A stretch of DNA of 64,000 nt from Sphingobium sp. Z007 (GTDB taxonomy: Bacteria; Pseudomonadota; Alphaproteobacteria; Sphingomonadales; Sphingomonadaceae), in NCBI RefSeq assembly GCF_900013425.1, contig NZ_FBXK01000001.1:408001-472000 (forward strand), in the 5' to 3' direction. Below the pieces are notes generated by a model. That model was not told the DNA's origin. It did not search any database and saw nothing but the letters and a program-made list of their open reading frames with translations. How positions within the stretch are numbered: position 1 is the stretch's first letter; each line of letters opens with the position of its first letter. The position numbers and the translations under genes are program-made. This document shows, piece by piece, positions 43,485 to 52,125 of the stretch.

Positions 43485-44774
43485 ATGGCGACCAAATCCC
43501 CCGACGACATCAAGCAAAGCGACGAATGGCAGAAGGCGGTCGATTATGCGATCACCGACAATGACATCGAACGGCAGGAAAAGCTGCTGGGCTATATGCA
43601 GGCGGCCAAGACGCGCGAATATATCCAGACCGCGACCACCGACAATATCCGCAATTTCGCCCATGGCACCGGTGACGACAATCCGCTGTTCTGCGACCCC
43701 GAATATGCCCGCGGCACACGCTGGGGCAGCGTGATCGCTCCTGGCATGATGGTGGGCCAGATCAACGCCCCGATGCTGGGCGATGCGCCCGGCGACGACA
43801 TTAAGGCGCTGCGCAAAAGCCTGTGGAAGGGCGTCCATGTGTTCGTGTCGGGATCGACTTGGGACTGGTATCGCCCTGTTTTCCCCGGCGACACCATCTA
43901 CAGCTATAATGGCGACGAGACGTCGGAAGTGAAGACGTCGGAATTTTCGGGCCGCTCCGTCATTACGGTGCGCAAGGATGTGAAGATCAACCAGCGCGGC
44001 GAGGTGGTCGCCGTCTACCGCATCCTGCGCGTGCTGACCGAGCGCAAGACCGCTGCGAAAAAGGGCAAATATAGCGCCCTGGAACCGGCGACCTACACCG
44101 ACGAGGACATCGCCAAAGTCGATGAAGTCTATGCGGCCGAGATGGTGCGCGGCGCGGAAACGCGCAACTTCGACGACGTGCAGGTGGGCGAAAGCTTGGG
44201 CAAGATGGCTAAGGGGCCGCTCACGGTGACGGACGTCATCGTCTATCATGCCGGCGGCTATGGCTTCGTACCCTATGCGCCCACGGTCGGTCGCCTGGCG
44301 CATAAGAACCGCAAGCGCATCCCCGCCTTTTACGTGAAGAATGAATATGGCGTGCCCGACGTGGCGCAACGTCTGCACTGGGATCCGGTCTGGGCGCAGG
44401 CGATCGGCAACCCGATGGCCTACGACTATGGAGTCATGCGCGAAAGCTATCTTTGGCATTATCTCAATGACTGGGCTGGCGACGACGGCGTCATCACCCA
44501 TGTCCATGACGAAATCCGCAAATTCAACTATATGGGCGATGTCCAGACGATCACCGGCGAAGTCACCGGCAAGCGTGAGGAAGGCGGCCAGAACTTGGTC
44601 GATGTGAAAGTCATATTCACCAACCAGCGCGGCGACGAGACCGTGCGCGCCACAGCGACCATCGCGCTGCCCAAGAAGGGCGGTATCGCCATGTACCCGG
44701 AAGTCCCACGCGATCTGGCGGAGGAAGCGGCCAAGATGATGCAGCGCCACTGGGAATTGTCGAGAAAGAAGTAA
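43485..44774 (+). CDS. MaoC/FAS1-type dehydratase, double hotdog
   Basis: This 429-residue protein has two hotdog domains. The N-terminal domain contains NFAHGTGDDNPLFCDPEYARGTRWG (residues about 47-72), the hydratase-type D-x-N-P segment with the catalytic aspartate. The C-terminal domain starts near 225 (FDDVQVGESLG), with AGGYGF, and ends in TATIALPKKGG. Members hydrate enoyl-CoA esters with bulky acyl groups. The following crotonase starts immediately after its stop codon, so the two are tightly coupled. Confidence 0.87.
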   Translation: MATKSPDDIKQSDEWQKAVDYAITDNDIERQEKLLGYMQAAKTREYIQTATTDNIRNFAHGTGDDNPLFCDPEYARGTRWGSVIAPGMMVGQINAPMLGDAPGDDIKALRKSLWKGVHVFVSGSTWDWYRPVFPGDTIYSYNGDETSEVKTSEFSGRSVITVRKDVKINQRGEVVAVYRILRVLTERKTAAKKGKYSALEPATYTDEDIAKVDEVYAAEMVRGAETRNFDDVQVGESLGKMAKGPLTVTDVIVYHAGGYGFVPYAPTVGRLAHKNRKRIPAFYVKNEYGVPDVAQRLHWDPVWAQAIGNPMAYDYGVMRESYLWHYLNDWAGDDGVITHVHDEIRKFNYMGDVQTITGEVTGKREEGGQNLVDVKVIFTNQRGDETVRATATIALPKKGGIAMYPEVPRDLAEEAAKMMQRHWELSRKK

Positions 44775-45572
44775 ATGAGCTTTCAGACCATCAGGGTGGA
44801 AGCACGCGGGCCGGTCGAGATCGTTACTCTCGACCGGCCTACGGCGCTCAATGCCCTTTCCGAACAATTGGTCGCCGAACTGGGCGACTATGTCTATGCG
44901 CTCAAGCATCGGCGCGACGTGCGGGTAGTGATCCTGCGTGGCGAAGGCCGGGCCTTCTGCGCTGGTCTCGACATCAAGGAAAACCGCCTCGAAACCAACG
45001 AGACCCGCTTCCAGAGGAGCTGGCGGGGGCAGACGCAATTGGGCGATGTACTCAAGGGGATGCGCCTGGCGCCGCAACCCTTCATCGCGCTGGGTCATGG
45101 ATCGGCTTGCGGAGGCGGCTTTTCGCTCTTGCTCGCGTCCGACGTGCGTTTCGGCACGCCTGATCTGCGTATGAACGCCGCCTATATCAAGATCGGCCTT
45201 GGCGGCGCGGACATCGGCTCGAGCTATTTTCTGCCACGTCTCGTAGGGGCCAGCCTGGCGGCGGAACTGTTGCTGACCGGCCGGTTCATCCATGCCGACC
45301 GAGCCTTGAGGCTGGGTCTGCTCAGCGACGTTGTGGAGCCGGACAGACTGCTCGAAACCGGCCTGGCATTGGCGGATGAAATGGTCGCCAATTCGCCCTA
45401 TGGCCTGGCGCTGACCAAGCAGGCGCTCAACATGAACATCGATGCGCCCTCGATCGAATCCGCTTTTGCGATCGAGGATCGGCAACAGGTGATGCTCGCC
45501 GGGACAGAGGATCATCGGGAAGCGATGACCGCCTTTGTCGAAAAGCGCACGCCACAATATCTAGGGCGATAA
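44775..45572 (+). CDS. Crotonase family protein lacking both hydratase glutamates
   Basis: This 265-residue crotonase has an intact oxyanion segment (GRAFCAGLDIKENRL), but the first glutamate position reads GGGFSLLLASD and the second reads MNAAYIKIGLGG. The block AYIKIGLGGADIGSSYFLPRLVG is typical of a crotonase subgroup annotated only generically. It is therefore unlikely to hydrate by the standard mechanism; isomerisation or C-C bond cleavage are options. It begins directly at the MaoC stop. Confidence 0.88.
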   Translation: MSFQTIRVEARGPVEIVTLDRPTALNALSEQLVAELGDYVYALKHRRDVRVVILRGEGRAFCAGLDIKENRLETNETRFQRSWRGQTQLGDVLKGMRLAPQPFIALGHGSACGGGFSLLLASDVRFGTPDLRMNAAYIKIGLGGADIGSSYFLPRLVGASLAAELLLTGRFIHADRALRLGLLSDVVEPDRLLETGLALADEMVANSPYGLALTKQALNMNIDAPSIESAFAIEDRQQVMLAGTEDHREAMTAFVEKRTPQYLGR

Positions 45573-45602
45573 TAGCGCCTGACTTTCGATCTGGAGATCA
45601 TC

Positions 45603-46745
45603 ATGCTCGACACTTCCGCCCGTTTCGCCTTCAACGACGATCATGCGATGTTTCGCGACACCGTGCGTCAGGTCTTTGCCAAGGAACTAGTCCCCAATCT
45701 CGACAAGTTCGAGGAGGAAGGGATCGTCAGCCGGGATTTTTGGCGGGCCTGTGGCGACGCGGGTATGTTATGCCCGACGGTCAAAGAAGAACATGGCGGG
45801 CTGGGGCTGGACTTCGGCTTCAACGTCGTCGTCGCCGAAGAACTGGCCTATGCGGGATCGTCGGCGGGGATCACCCTGCAAAGCGACATCACGGCTGAAT
45901 ATATAGAGGTCTATGGCTCGCCCGAGCAGCACGCGAAATATCTGCCCAAAATGGTCAGCGGCGAATGTATCACCGCGATCGCCATGACAGAGCCAGGCAC
46001 CGGATCGGACCTTCAGGGCATCCGCACGACTGCCAAGAAGGATGGCAATCATTATGTCATCAACGGGTCCAAAACCTATATCACCAATGGCCAGAATGCC
46101 GATGTCGTCATCGTCGCGGCCAAGACCGCGCCCGAACTGGGGGCAAAGGGCGTCTCGCTGATCCTGGTCGATGCCGATGTCGCCGGTTTCAAGCGCGGAC
46201 GCAATCTCGACAAGGTTGGCCAACACTCGGCGGACACGTCGGAACTGTTTTTCGAAGATGTGCGCGTCCCCATCACTAATTGCCTGGGTCAGGAAGGGCA
46301 GGGCTTCATCTATCTGATGAGCCAGTTGCCGCAGGAACGCCTCTCCATTGCCGTCTCTGCTCAGGCCGCTGCCCAGCGCGCGTTCGACGAAGCGGTCAGT
46401 TTCACCAAGGAAAGGCAGGCGTTCGGCCAGGCGGTGTTCCAATTCCAGAATACCAAATTCACGCTGGCCGACATGAAAAGCCAGTTGCAGGTTGGCTGGG
46501 CGCATCTCGACTGGGCGATCAAGCGGCATATGGCCGGTGCGCTCACCACCGCCGAAGCCTCCGCCGCCAAGCAATGGCATACGGACATGCAGGGGCGGGT
46601 GATCGACATGGCGCTACAGCTTCATGGCGGCGCGGGCTATATGAACGAATATATGGTCGCCCGCCTGTGGCGCGACGCGCGCGTCACGCGCATCTTCGGC
46701 GGAACCAACGAAATCATGAAGGAAGTGGTGAGCCGCTCCCTTTAA
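45603..46745 (+). CDS. Acyl-CoA dehydrogenase, long-chain type
   Basis: This 380-residue ACAD has a strong long-chain pattern. AIAMTEPGTGSDLQGIRT near residue 123 binds FAD. SQLPQERLSIAV carries the glutamate used as catalytic base in long-chain enzymes. The C-terminus RIFGGTNEIMKEVVSRSL has glycine where medium-chain enzymes have glutamate. It is the fourth gene of the ligase operon, with 30 bases after the crotonase. Confidence 0.94.
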   Translation: MLDTSARFAFNDDHAMFRDTVRQVFAKELVPNLDKFEEEGIVSRDFWRACGDAGMLCPTVKEEHGGLGLDFGFNVVVAEELAYAGSSAGITLQSDITAEYIEVYGSPEQHAKYLPKMVSGECITAIAMTEPGTGSDLQGIRTTAKKDGNHYVINGSKTYITNGQNADVVIVAAKTAPELGAKGVSLILVDADVAGFKRGRNLDKVGQHSADTSELFFEDVRVPITNCLGQEGQGFIYLMSQLPQERLSIAVSAQAAAQRAFDEAVSFTKERQAFGQAVFQFQNTKFTLADMKSQLQVGWAHLDWAIKRHMAGALTTAEASAAKQWHTDMQGRVIDMALQLHGGAGYMNEYMVARLWRDARVTRIFGGTNEIMKEVVSRSL

Positions 46746-46760
46746 TAGCGGGGGTTTGCC

Positions 46761-47546
46761 ATGTCGGAACAGCGTGTCCTCATGACCGTCACGGACGGGG
46801 TGGCGGACGTCCGCCTCAACCGGCCGGACAAATTGAACGCCATTGACGAGGCGCAGTTTCGCGCAATCGCCGACACGATCGCGAATATCGCGGCGCGCCG
46901 CGATATTCGATGTGTCGTCCTATCGGGCGAGGGCAGGGCGTTCAGCGTCGGTGTCGACCTAGACAGTCTCGCGAATGCGCCTGCCTTGCGCGATTTGATG
47001 CCGCGGACCCATGGCGCGGCCAATCTTTTCCAGCAATGCGCCTGGGGGTGGCGTACATTGCCAGTGCCGGTCATTGCAGCGGTGCATGGCTATGCCTTTG
47101 GGGCAGGATGCCAGATGATGCTGGGGGCCGACATCCGCTTCTGTGCGCCGGACACCGACATCTCGGTGATGGAAATGCGCTGGGGCCTGATCCCTGACGT
47201 CGCCGGCACGGCATTGCTGCGCGGGTTGGTCCGCGAGGACAGACTCCGGGAAATCATTTTCACCGGACGTCGCTACACGGGCACGGAGGCATTCGAGATC
47301 GGGCTGGTCACACATCAGGCGGCGGCCCCCCATGCCGAGGCGATGGCGATGGCGCGCGCAATTGCCGATTCCAGTCCCGATGCCATGCGCGCGGCCAAGC
47401 GATTGCTCAACCTCCCATGGGCAATCAGCGATGGCGACCTGCTGCTGGCCGAATCACGGGAGCAGGAAGTGCTGTTAGCGTCGGACAATCATGCCGAGGC
47501 TGTGCGTGCCGGTCGTGACAAGCGCGCGCCCATTTTCAAGAACTAG
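46761..47546 (+). CDS. Enoyl-CoA hydratase/isomerase family protein
   Basis: This 261-residue crotonase ends the ligase operon. The second catalytic glutamate is present in ISVMEMRWGLIPDVAG, while the first position reads GAGCQMMLGAD with glutamine. The pattern MxMxWGLIPD defines a known but functionally vague subgroup. Water addition with one glutamate is possible but unproved. Its 3' end overlaps the convergent alpha/beta hydrolase by eleven bases, so no terminator separates them. Confidence 0.9.
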   Translation: MSEQRVLMTVTDGVADVRLNRPDKLNAIDEAQFRAIADTIANIAARRDIRCVVLSGEGRAFSVGVDLDSLANAPALRDLMPRTHGAANLFQQCAWGWRTLPVPVIAAVHGYAFGAGCQMMLGADIRFCAPDTDISVMEMRWGLIPDVAGTALLRGLVREDRLREIIFTGRRYTGTEAFEIGLVTHQAAAPHAEAMAMARAIADSSPDAMRAAKRLLNLPWAISDGDLLLAESREQEVLLASDNHAEAVRAGRDKRAPIFKN

Positions 47547-48414
47547 GGCGCACTGGCTTATTGGCCAAGATCCCGCTGAGCGCGGCGATCAACGCCAGCG
47601 GTTGCTCGATCATGATGTGATGATTGCAGGCGGGTATGGCAACGGGCGTTCCGGCATGGGGCGCGATCTTGAGCGCCAATGCCACGCGATCGGCCGTCAT
47701 CACGTTGCTCTCGGTCCCGTAAATGACGTCCACGGGTAATTGCAGGCCGAACAGTTCGTCGCGATAGCGTTCGGCATTGAGCGAGACTGCGGCTTGAGGA
47801 TCGAACTTCCAACTCCATCCCGCTGCCGTCTCTACCACGCCATGGCGTGCGATATGATCGACGATAGCAGGCACGGGCTCCTTGACCTCCGGGATCAGCC
47901 GAAAGCGGGCTAACGCGCTATCCAGATCGGGATATAGCCGCAGCGGCTGCGTGGGGATCTGGTGCGCCTGTTCTTCGACGGTGGGGATGCCCGCATCGAT
48001 CATGATGAGGCGATGTACGCGCTGCGGCGCGCGCTTGGCGGCCAATATCCCGCCCATCGTCCCGAAGCTGTGCGTGACCAGGGTGAAAGGATCAAAACCG
48101 CAGGCTGCCGCCACGGCCAATATCTCCCGCCCATTCTGCACCCGGCTATAGTTTTCGCGCCGATCGCTATCGCCCATGCCGGACAGGTCGAGGGCGACCA
48201 CCCGATAACGGTCCGTGAACGAAGGCGCGATATGATCCCACCATCGCGCATGTGCGCGAAACCCATGCACCAATATCAGGCCCGGCAGCGATGCCACGTC
48301 CATGTTCCAGCCGCGGCAAGCGATGCGCGCGCCTTCCACCGGCACCGAAAATATGCGCGGGATATGCGCCCATTGAGCCGCCAGCCAATCGTCCAGCGCT
48401 GTTTCGCGCGACAT
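47536..48414 (-). CDS. Alpha/beta hydrolase
   Basis: This 292-residue serine hydrolase has LILVHGFRAHARWWD as oxyanion strand, nucleophile serine in VTHSFGTMGG near residue 115 and a histidine near the C-terminus in ACNHHIMIEQP. DLSGMGDSD is a typical strand. It could hydrolyse an ester, lactone or ring-cleavage product. GAGGAAT precedes the ATG. It is divergent from a crotonase-SDR-crotonase operon, with a clear operator copy between the two starts. Confidence 0.88.
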   Translation of the reverse strand: MSRETALDDWLAAQWAHIPRIFSVPVEGARIACRGWNMDVASLPGLILVHGFRAHARWWDHIAPSFTDRYRVVALDLSGMGDSDRRENYSRVQNGREILAVAAACGFDPFTLVTHSFGTMGGILAAKRAPQRVHRLIMIDAGIPTVEEQAHQIPTQPLRLYPDLDSALARFRLIPEVKEPVPAIVDHIARHGVVETAAGWSWKFDPQAAVSLNAERYRDELFGLQLPVDVIYGTESNVMTADRVALALKIAPHAGTPVAIPACNHHIMIEQPLALIAALSGILANKPVRPSS

Positions 48415-48469
48415 GCATTATTCCTCTTTCGCCGGGCATCGCATGATCGCAAACACGAATATGCGGTGC

Positions 48470-48486
48470 TATACAACCTAGTAAAC
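48470..48486. promoter_or_regulatory. Island operator motif, hydrolase/crotonase divergent promoter
   Basis: TATACAACCTAGTAAAC lies 56 bases upstream of the minus-strand hydrolase and about 107 upstream of the plus-strand crotonase. The following ACTTGGTT may be a second half site. Confidence 0.65.
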
Positions 48487-48592
48487 TTGGTTCATAGGGG
48501 TGTGGAGTAGCGTGTCAAACCGGCTTTAGACGGGTGGACGAAGTGCCCGCTTCACCGCTTCCCGAAGGCCGAACCGGAGAGCAAAGACAAGC

Positions 48593-49375
48593 ATGGCCTA
48601 CGAAACGATTCTGTACGACATTGTCGATGATGTCGCCGTCATCAAGATGAACCAGCCCCAGACGCTGAATGCGATGACCATGAAAATGGGTGAGGAACTG
48701 CTGGACGCTGTGTGGCGCGCAGAGAAGGATGCGCGTGCGATGCTAATCGGATCTGTTGGCCGCGGCTTCTGTTCGGGGGCCAATCTCGCCGAAGGCGGCA
48801 TCGACCTTACCGATCCCGCTCGCGACATGGGCGGCAATCTTGACGGCATATTCAATCCGATCATCTATCAGATGCGGGCGGCCGAAATCCCGGTCGTGAC
48901 GGCGGTCAAGGGACCGGCTGCTGGGGTCGGTTGCGGAATAGCGCTTGCCGGCGACATGATTGTCGCGGGCGAAAATACGATCTTCTTTCAGGCGTTCAGC
49001 AAGGTTGGCCTCGCCCCCGATGGCGGCTCCTCCTATTTGCTGGTCAAAGCGATCGGCCGTCCCCGCGCGATGGAAATGATGCTGCTCGGTCCCAAGCTCA
49101 AGGCACCGCAGGCGTTGGAATGGGGCATGATCAACCGGGTCGTGGCCGACGATGACGTCGATGACCGGGCACTTGATCTGGCGAAGGAACTGGCGCGCGG
49201 CCCCCGCTCGCTCGGCATCATCAAGCGCGTGGCCTGGGCCGCGCTCGACGCATCCTTTGAAACGGCATTGTCCAATGAGCGCGTCGCGCAACGGGAAGCC
49301 GGGCGGACCGAGGATTTCAGCGAAGGCGTCGCTGCTTTCCGCGATAAGCGCCCAGCGCAGTTCAAGGGCCGATAA
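48593..49375 (+). CDS. Crotonase family protein, PaaG-like
   Basis: This 260-residue crotonase has RGFCSGANLAEGG as oxyanion turn. The first glutamate position reads GVGCGIALAGD and the second FFQAFSKVGLAPDGG, so both glutamates are missing. The GLAPDGGSSYLL block, with aspartate, matches the ring-isomerase PaaG and related enzymes, which use an aspartate in this place. Double-bond isomerisation or ring modification is thus more likely than hydration. It leads a three-gene operon with an SDR and another crotonase. Confidence 0.9.
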   Translation: MAYETILYDIVDDVAVIKMNQPQTLNAMTMKMGEELLDAVWRAEKDARAMLIGSVGRGFCSGANLAEGGIDLTDPARDMGGNLDGIFNPIIYQMRAAEIPVVTAVKGPAAGVGCGIALAGDMIVAGENTIFFQAFSKVGLAPDGGSSYLLVKAIGRPRAMEMMLLGPKLKAPQALEWGMINRVVADDDVDDRALDLAKELARGPRSLGIIKRVAWAALDASFETALSNERVAQREAGRTEDFSEGVAAFRDKRPAQFKGR

Positions 49376-49379
49376 GGTG

Positions 49380-50150
49380 ATGCCATCATCGCCGCTTTTC
49401 GACCTATCCGGCAAGGTCGCCATCGTCACTGGCGGCAATGGCGGGCTGGGTTTGGGCATGGCCAGAGGGTTGGCGCAGGCGGGTGCCGCTATCGCGATCG
49501 CCGCGCGGCGCGCCGACAAGGCCAAAGCTGCTCTCGTCGCGTTGGAATCGATAGGCGCAAAGGCGATCTTCATCGAAACCGACGTTGCGGATCGCGCATC
49601 CTGTTTCGCCATGGCGCAGGCCGTCGCAGATCAGCTTGGACGGATCGACATATTGATCGCGAACGCCGGGATTGGCGAGGGCGCGCGGCCAGAAACCATG
49701 AGCGAAGCGATGTGGCGCCGCACACTCGATATCAATCTGTCGGGCAGCTTCTTCAGCGCGCAGGCCGTGCATTCGCACATGAAGGCGTCGGGTGGCGGCA
49801 AATTGGTGATGCTTGGCTCCATGACCTCGATCTTCGGGGCGGCGGGGGCCGCCAATTATGCCGCCAGCAAGGGCGCGGTGGTACAACTCGCCAAATCGCT
49901 CGCCATCGCCTGGGCGCGTGACAATATCCAGGTCAATGCCATCCTGCCGGGCTGGCTCGTTACGGATATGGTTGCCGACACGAAAGCCAAGGTGCCCGGC
50001 TTCGATGAGGCGATCGTGGCGCGCACGCCCGCGCGGCGCTGGGGCGAACCCGACGACTTGGCGGGCACCGCCGTCTATCTCTGTTCGCGCGCATCCGATT
50101 TCGTCACCGGCGCGGCGATCGCCGTCGATGGTGGCTATGCGGTGATGTAG
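49380..50150 (+). CDS. SDR family oxidoreductase
   Basis: This 256-residue SDR has VTGGNGGLG near residue 17, NAGIGEG near 92, and catalytic YAASKGAV near 160 with the serine in GSMTS. ATG 49380 is four bases after the crotonase stop, with AAGGTG just upstream, so the much longer open frame that begins inside the crotonase is rejected. It would oxidise a hydroxy-CoA ester or alicyclic alcohol formed by its neighbours. Confidence 0.92.
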   Translation: MPSSPLFDLSGKVAIVTGGNGGLGLGMARGLAQAGAAIAIAARRADKAKAALVALESIGAKAIFIETDVADRASCFAMAQAVADQLGRIDILIANAGIGEGARPETMSEAMWRRTLDINLSGSFFSAQAVHSHMKASGGGKLVMLGSMTSIFGAAGAANYAASKGAVVQLAKSLAIAWARDNIQVNAILPGWLVTDMVADTKAKVPGFDEAIVARTPARRWGEPDDLAGTAVYLCSRASDFVTGAAIAVDGGYAVM

Positions 50151-50152
50151 GC

Positions 50153-50938
50153 ATGGCGCTGATCACCATCAGCGATACGGGCAATGTGCGGACGCTGACC
50201 ATTGATCGGCCCGGCGAGCATAATGCCATCGGCCCGGATTTGCTGGCCGAACTCGCATTGGCGCTGAGAGCCACGCGCGCTGACAACAATATCGGCGCAT
50301 TGATACTGACAGGGGCCGGCGCCATGTTTAGCGCAGGCGGCGATGTGCAGGCGTTGCTGGATGGCCTGTCGACGCGCGACGTTGCGACCGAAGGCGCTGC
50401 GCTGGAGGCAGCGGTCATGACCGTGGATCTGTTGCGCACGATGCCGATTCCGACTTTGGCGGCCGTCAACGGCCCCGCGGCAGGCGGCGGCCTGGCACTC
50501 GCGCTCGCCTGCGATTTGCGCATCGCTGCCGACAGCGCAAAATTCGCCTATGCCTACGGCGCTATTGGACTGGCAGGCGATCTGGGCGTCAATTGGCTGC
50601 TGGTTCGTGCGTTGGGACAGGCGCGGGCGCGAACTATCGCCTTTGGCGGCGCATTCGGTTCGCAGCAGGCGCTCGCTATTGGTCTGGTGGAAAGCGTTGT
50701 GCCCGATACTGCTCTGGCGGCAGAGGCGTTGGGCCGGGCGCGCAAACTGGCGCATATTCCCCTATCCGCCGCTACCGCGATCAAGGCCAATCTCGATTTT
50801 GCCGCCGACCAAGATTTTGCAGCCGCAGCCGCGCATGAGCGCGATAGCTTTCAGACTTTGCGCGGTAGCGCGGCGCACCGATCGGCCGTGGAGGCATTTA
50901 TGCAGAGAACGGCGCGAAGATCGCGTGGATGGCAATGA
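50153..50938 (+). CDS. Crotonase family protein, PaaG-like
   Basis: This 261-residue crotonase starts two bases after the SDR stop. The oxyanion turn is AMFSAGGDVQA. The first glutamate position reads GGGLALALACD and the second FAYAYGAIGLAGDLG, so both catalytic glutamates are absent, and GLAGDLG provides an aspartate as in PaaG-like isomerases. It is similar in plan to the crotonase at 48593, and the two flank the SDR. A hairpin follows its stop. Confidence 0.9.
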   Translation: MALITISDTGNVRTLTIDRPGEHNAIGPDLLAELALALRATRADNNIGALILTGAGAMFSAGGDVQALLDGLSTRDVATEGAALEAAVMTVDLLRTMPIPTLAAVNGPAAGGGLALALACDLRIAADSAKFAYAYGAIGLAGDLGVNWLLVRALGQARARTIAFGGAFGSQQALAIGLVESVVPDTALAAEALGRARKLAHIPLSAATAIKANLDFAADQDFAAAAAHERDSFQTLRGSAAHRSAVEAFMQRTARRSRGWQ

Positions 50939-50944
50939 TAGGAC

Positions 50945-50963
50945 AGGCGTTGGGAACACGCCT
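50945..50963. terminator. Weak hairpin between convergent genes
   Basis: AGGCGT pairs with ACGCCT around a seven-base loop in the 45-base gap between the crotonase and the convergent alcohol dehydrogenase. The stem is short. Confidence 0.4.
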
Positions 50964-50983
50964 GACGCCTGCCTTGTCCCAGG

Positions 50984-51991
50984 TCAGATTTCAATGCCGA
51001 TCTTGCCGAAATGGCGGCCACTTTCCTGGTGGCGAAAAGCATTGGCAAGCTCGACCAGGGGAAAACGCATATCGACCACGGGCCGGATGCCGGTGGCATT
51101 GATCGCGGCGATCATGTCGAGCTGATGCCTGCGGCTGCCGACTGTCACGCCGATCACGCGCGCCTGCTTGCCCATCAGCAGCGCGGTCGGCACTGGCCCC
51201 TGCACCCCGGCCAGCACGCCGATCAGCGAAATATGGCCGCCCACGCGGATCGCCGACAGCGATTGTGGCAGTGTGCCCGCGCCGCCGATTTCCACGACAT
51301 GATCGACGCCGCGCCCATCGGTCAGCTTCTTGGCAGTCGATCCCCATTTGGCATCCCCACGATAATTGATGAGGTGATCGGCGCCCATGGCCTTCAAGCG
51401 CTCCAACTTCTCGTCGGAGGATGATGTGGCAATGACGGTAGCGCCCATCGCCTTGGCGAATTGCAACGCAAAGATGGAAACGCCGCCTGTACCCTGCACA
51501 AGTACGCTGTCGCCCGCCTTGATGCCGCCTTCGACCACCAGCGCGCGCCAGGCGGTAAGCCCGGCGCAGGTCAGGGTGGCCGCTTCCATCGCATCATAGC
51601 CGCGCGGGACATGGGTGAACCAGTGCGCAGGCACGGTTATGGCTTGGCGTGCATAGCCATCGACGCCGTCGCCCGGCACATTGGCGAAGCCGCCGTCCTG
51701 CGGTCCGCCTTCGATCCAATCGGGGAAAAAGGTGGAGACGACGAGGTCGCCGACTGCAAATTGGGTCACGCCCTCCCCCAGTGCGATGACCTCGCCCGCA
51801 CCGTCCGACAGGGGAATGCGCCCAGCTGGAATCGGGATGCCGCCGGTCACGACGGCATAATCATGATAGTTGAGTGAACTGGCCTGTAACCGCACCTGAA
51901 TTTCGCCCGGACCGGGTGCCAATGCTACAGGCAGGTCGACAACGCGCAGCGTGTCGAGCGTTGCGGGGCTGCTGATCTGGATCGCCTGCAT
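50984..51991 (-). CDS. Zinc-type alcohol dehydrogenase/quinone oxidoreductase (MDR family)
   Basis: This medium-chain dehydrogenase/reductase has 335 residues. The N-terminal GroES-like domain (LNYHDYAVVTGGIPIP, DGAGEVIALGEGV) is followed by the Rossmann domain with VQGTGGVSIFALQFAKAMG near residue 165. The structural zinc cysteines of classical alcohol dehydrogenases are not seen, so it is closer to NADPH:quinone reductases. The start ATG 51991 has AGGAGA upstream. It would reduce an enone or aldehyde. It is divergent from the Nudix gene. Confidence 0.9.
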   Translation of the reverse strand: MQAIQISSPATLDTLRVVDLPVALAPGPGEIQVRLQASSLNYHDYAVVTGGIPIPAGRIPLSDGAGEVIALGEGVTQFAVGDLVVSTFFPDWIEGGPQDGGFANVPGDGVDGYARQAITVPAHWFTHVPRGYDAMEAATLTCAGLTAWRALVVEGGIKAGDSVLVQGTGGVSIFALQFAKAMGATVIATSSSDEKLERLKAMGADHLINYRGDAKWGSTAKKLTDGRGVDHVVEIGGAGTLPQSLSAIRVGGHISLIGVLAGVQGPVPTALLMGKQARVIGVTVGSRRHQLDMIAAINATGIRPVVDMRFPLVELANAFRHQESGRHFGKIGIEI

Positions 51992-52083
51992 ATATCTTCT
52001 CCTGGAATTGCGGGTCGTGGCTTCTGGTCCGCAAAGAAAGCTTGTCCTTCGATCCATCCTGTCCCACACATAGGCAAATAAGT

Positions 52084-52096
52084 GAACCTTGTTATG
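52084..52096. promoter_or_regulatory. Possible weak operator copy at Nudix promoter
   Basis: GAACCTTGTTATG keeps AACCT and GTTAT of the island motif with one substitution in the core, 30 bases upstream of the Nudix start. Confidence 0.35.
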
Positions 52097-52125
52097 AATC
52101 GTCAAACGGTCGGGGCGGGTATGAT

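Noticed and set aside
43341..45557. Minus-strand open frame of 738 codons
   Set aside because: It is the antisense shadow of the MaoC and crotonase genes, which have strong motifs and coupling. GC-rich DNA often leaves the antisense frame open.
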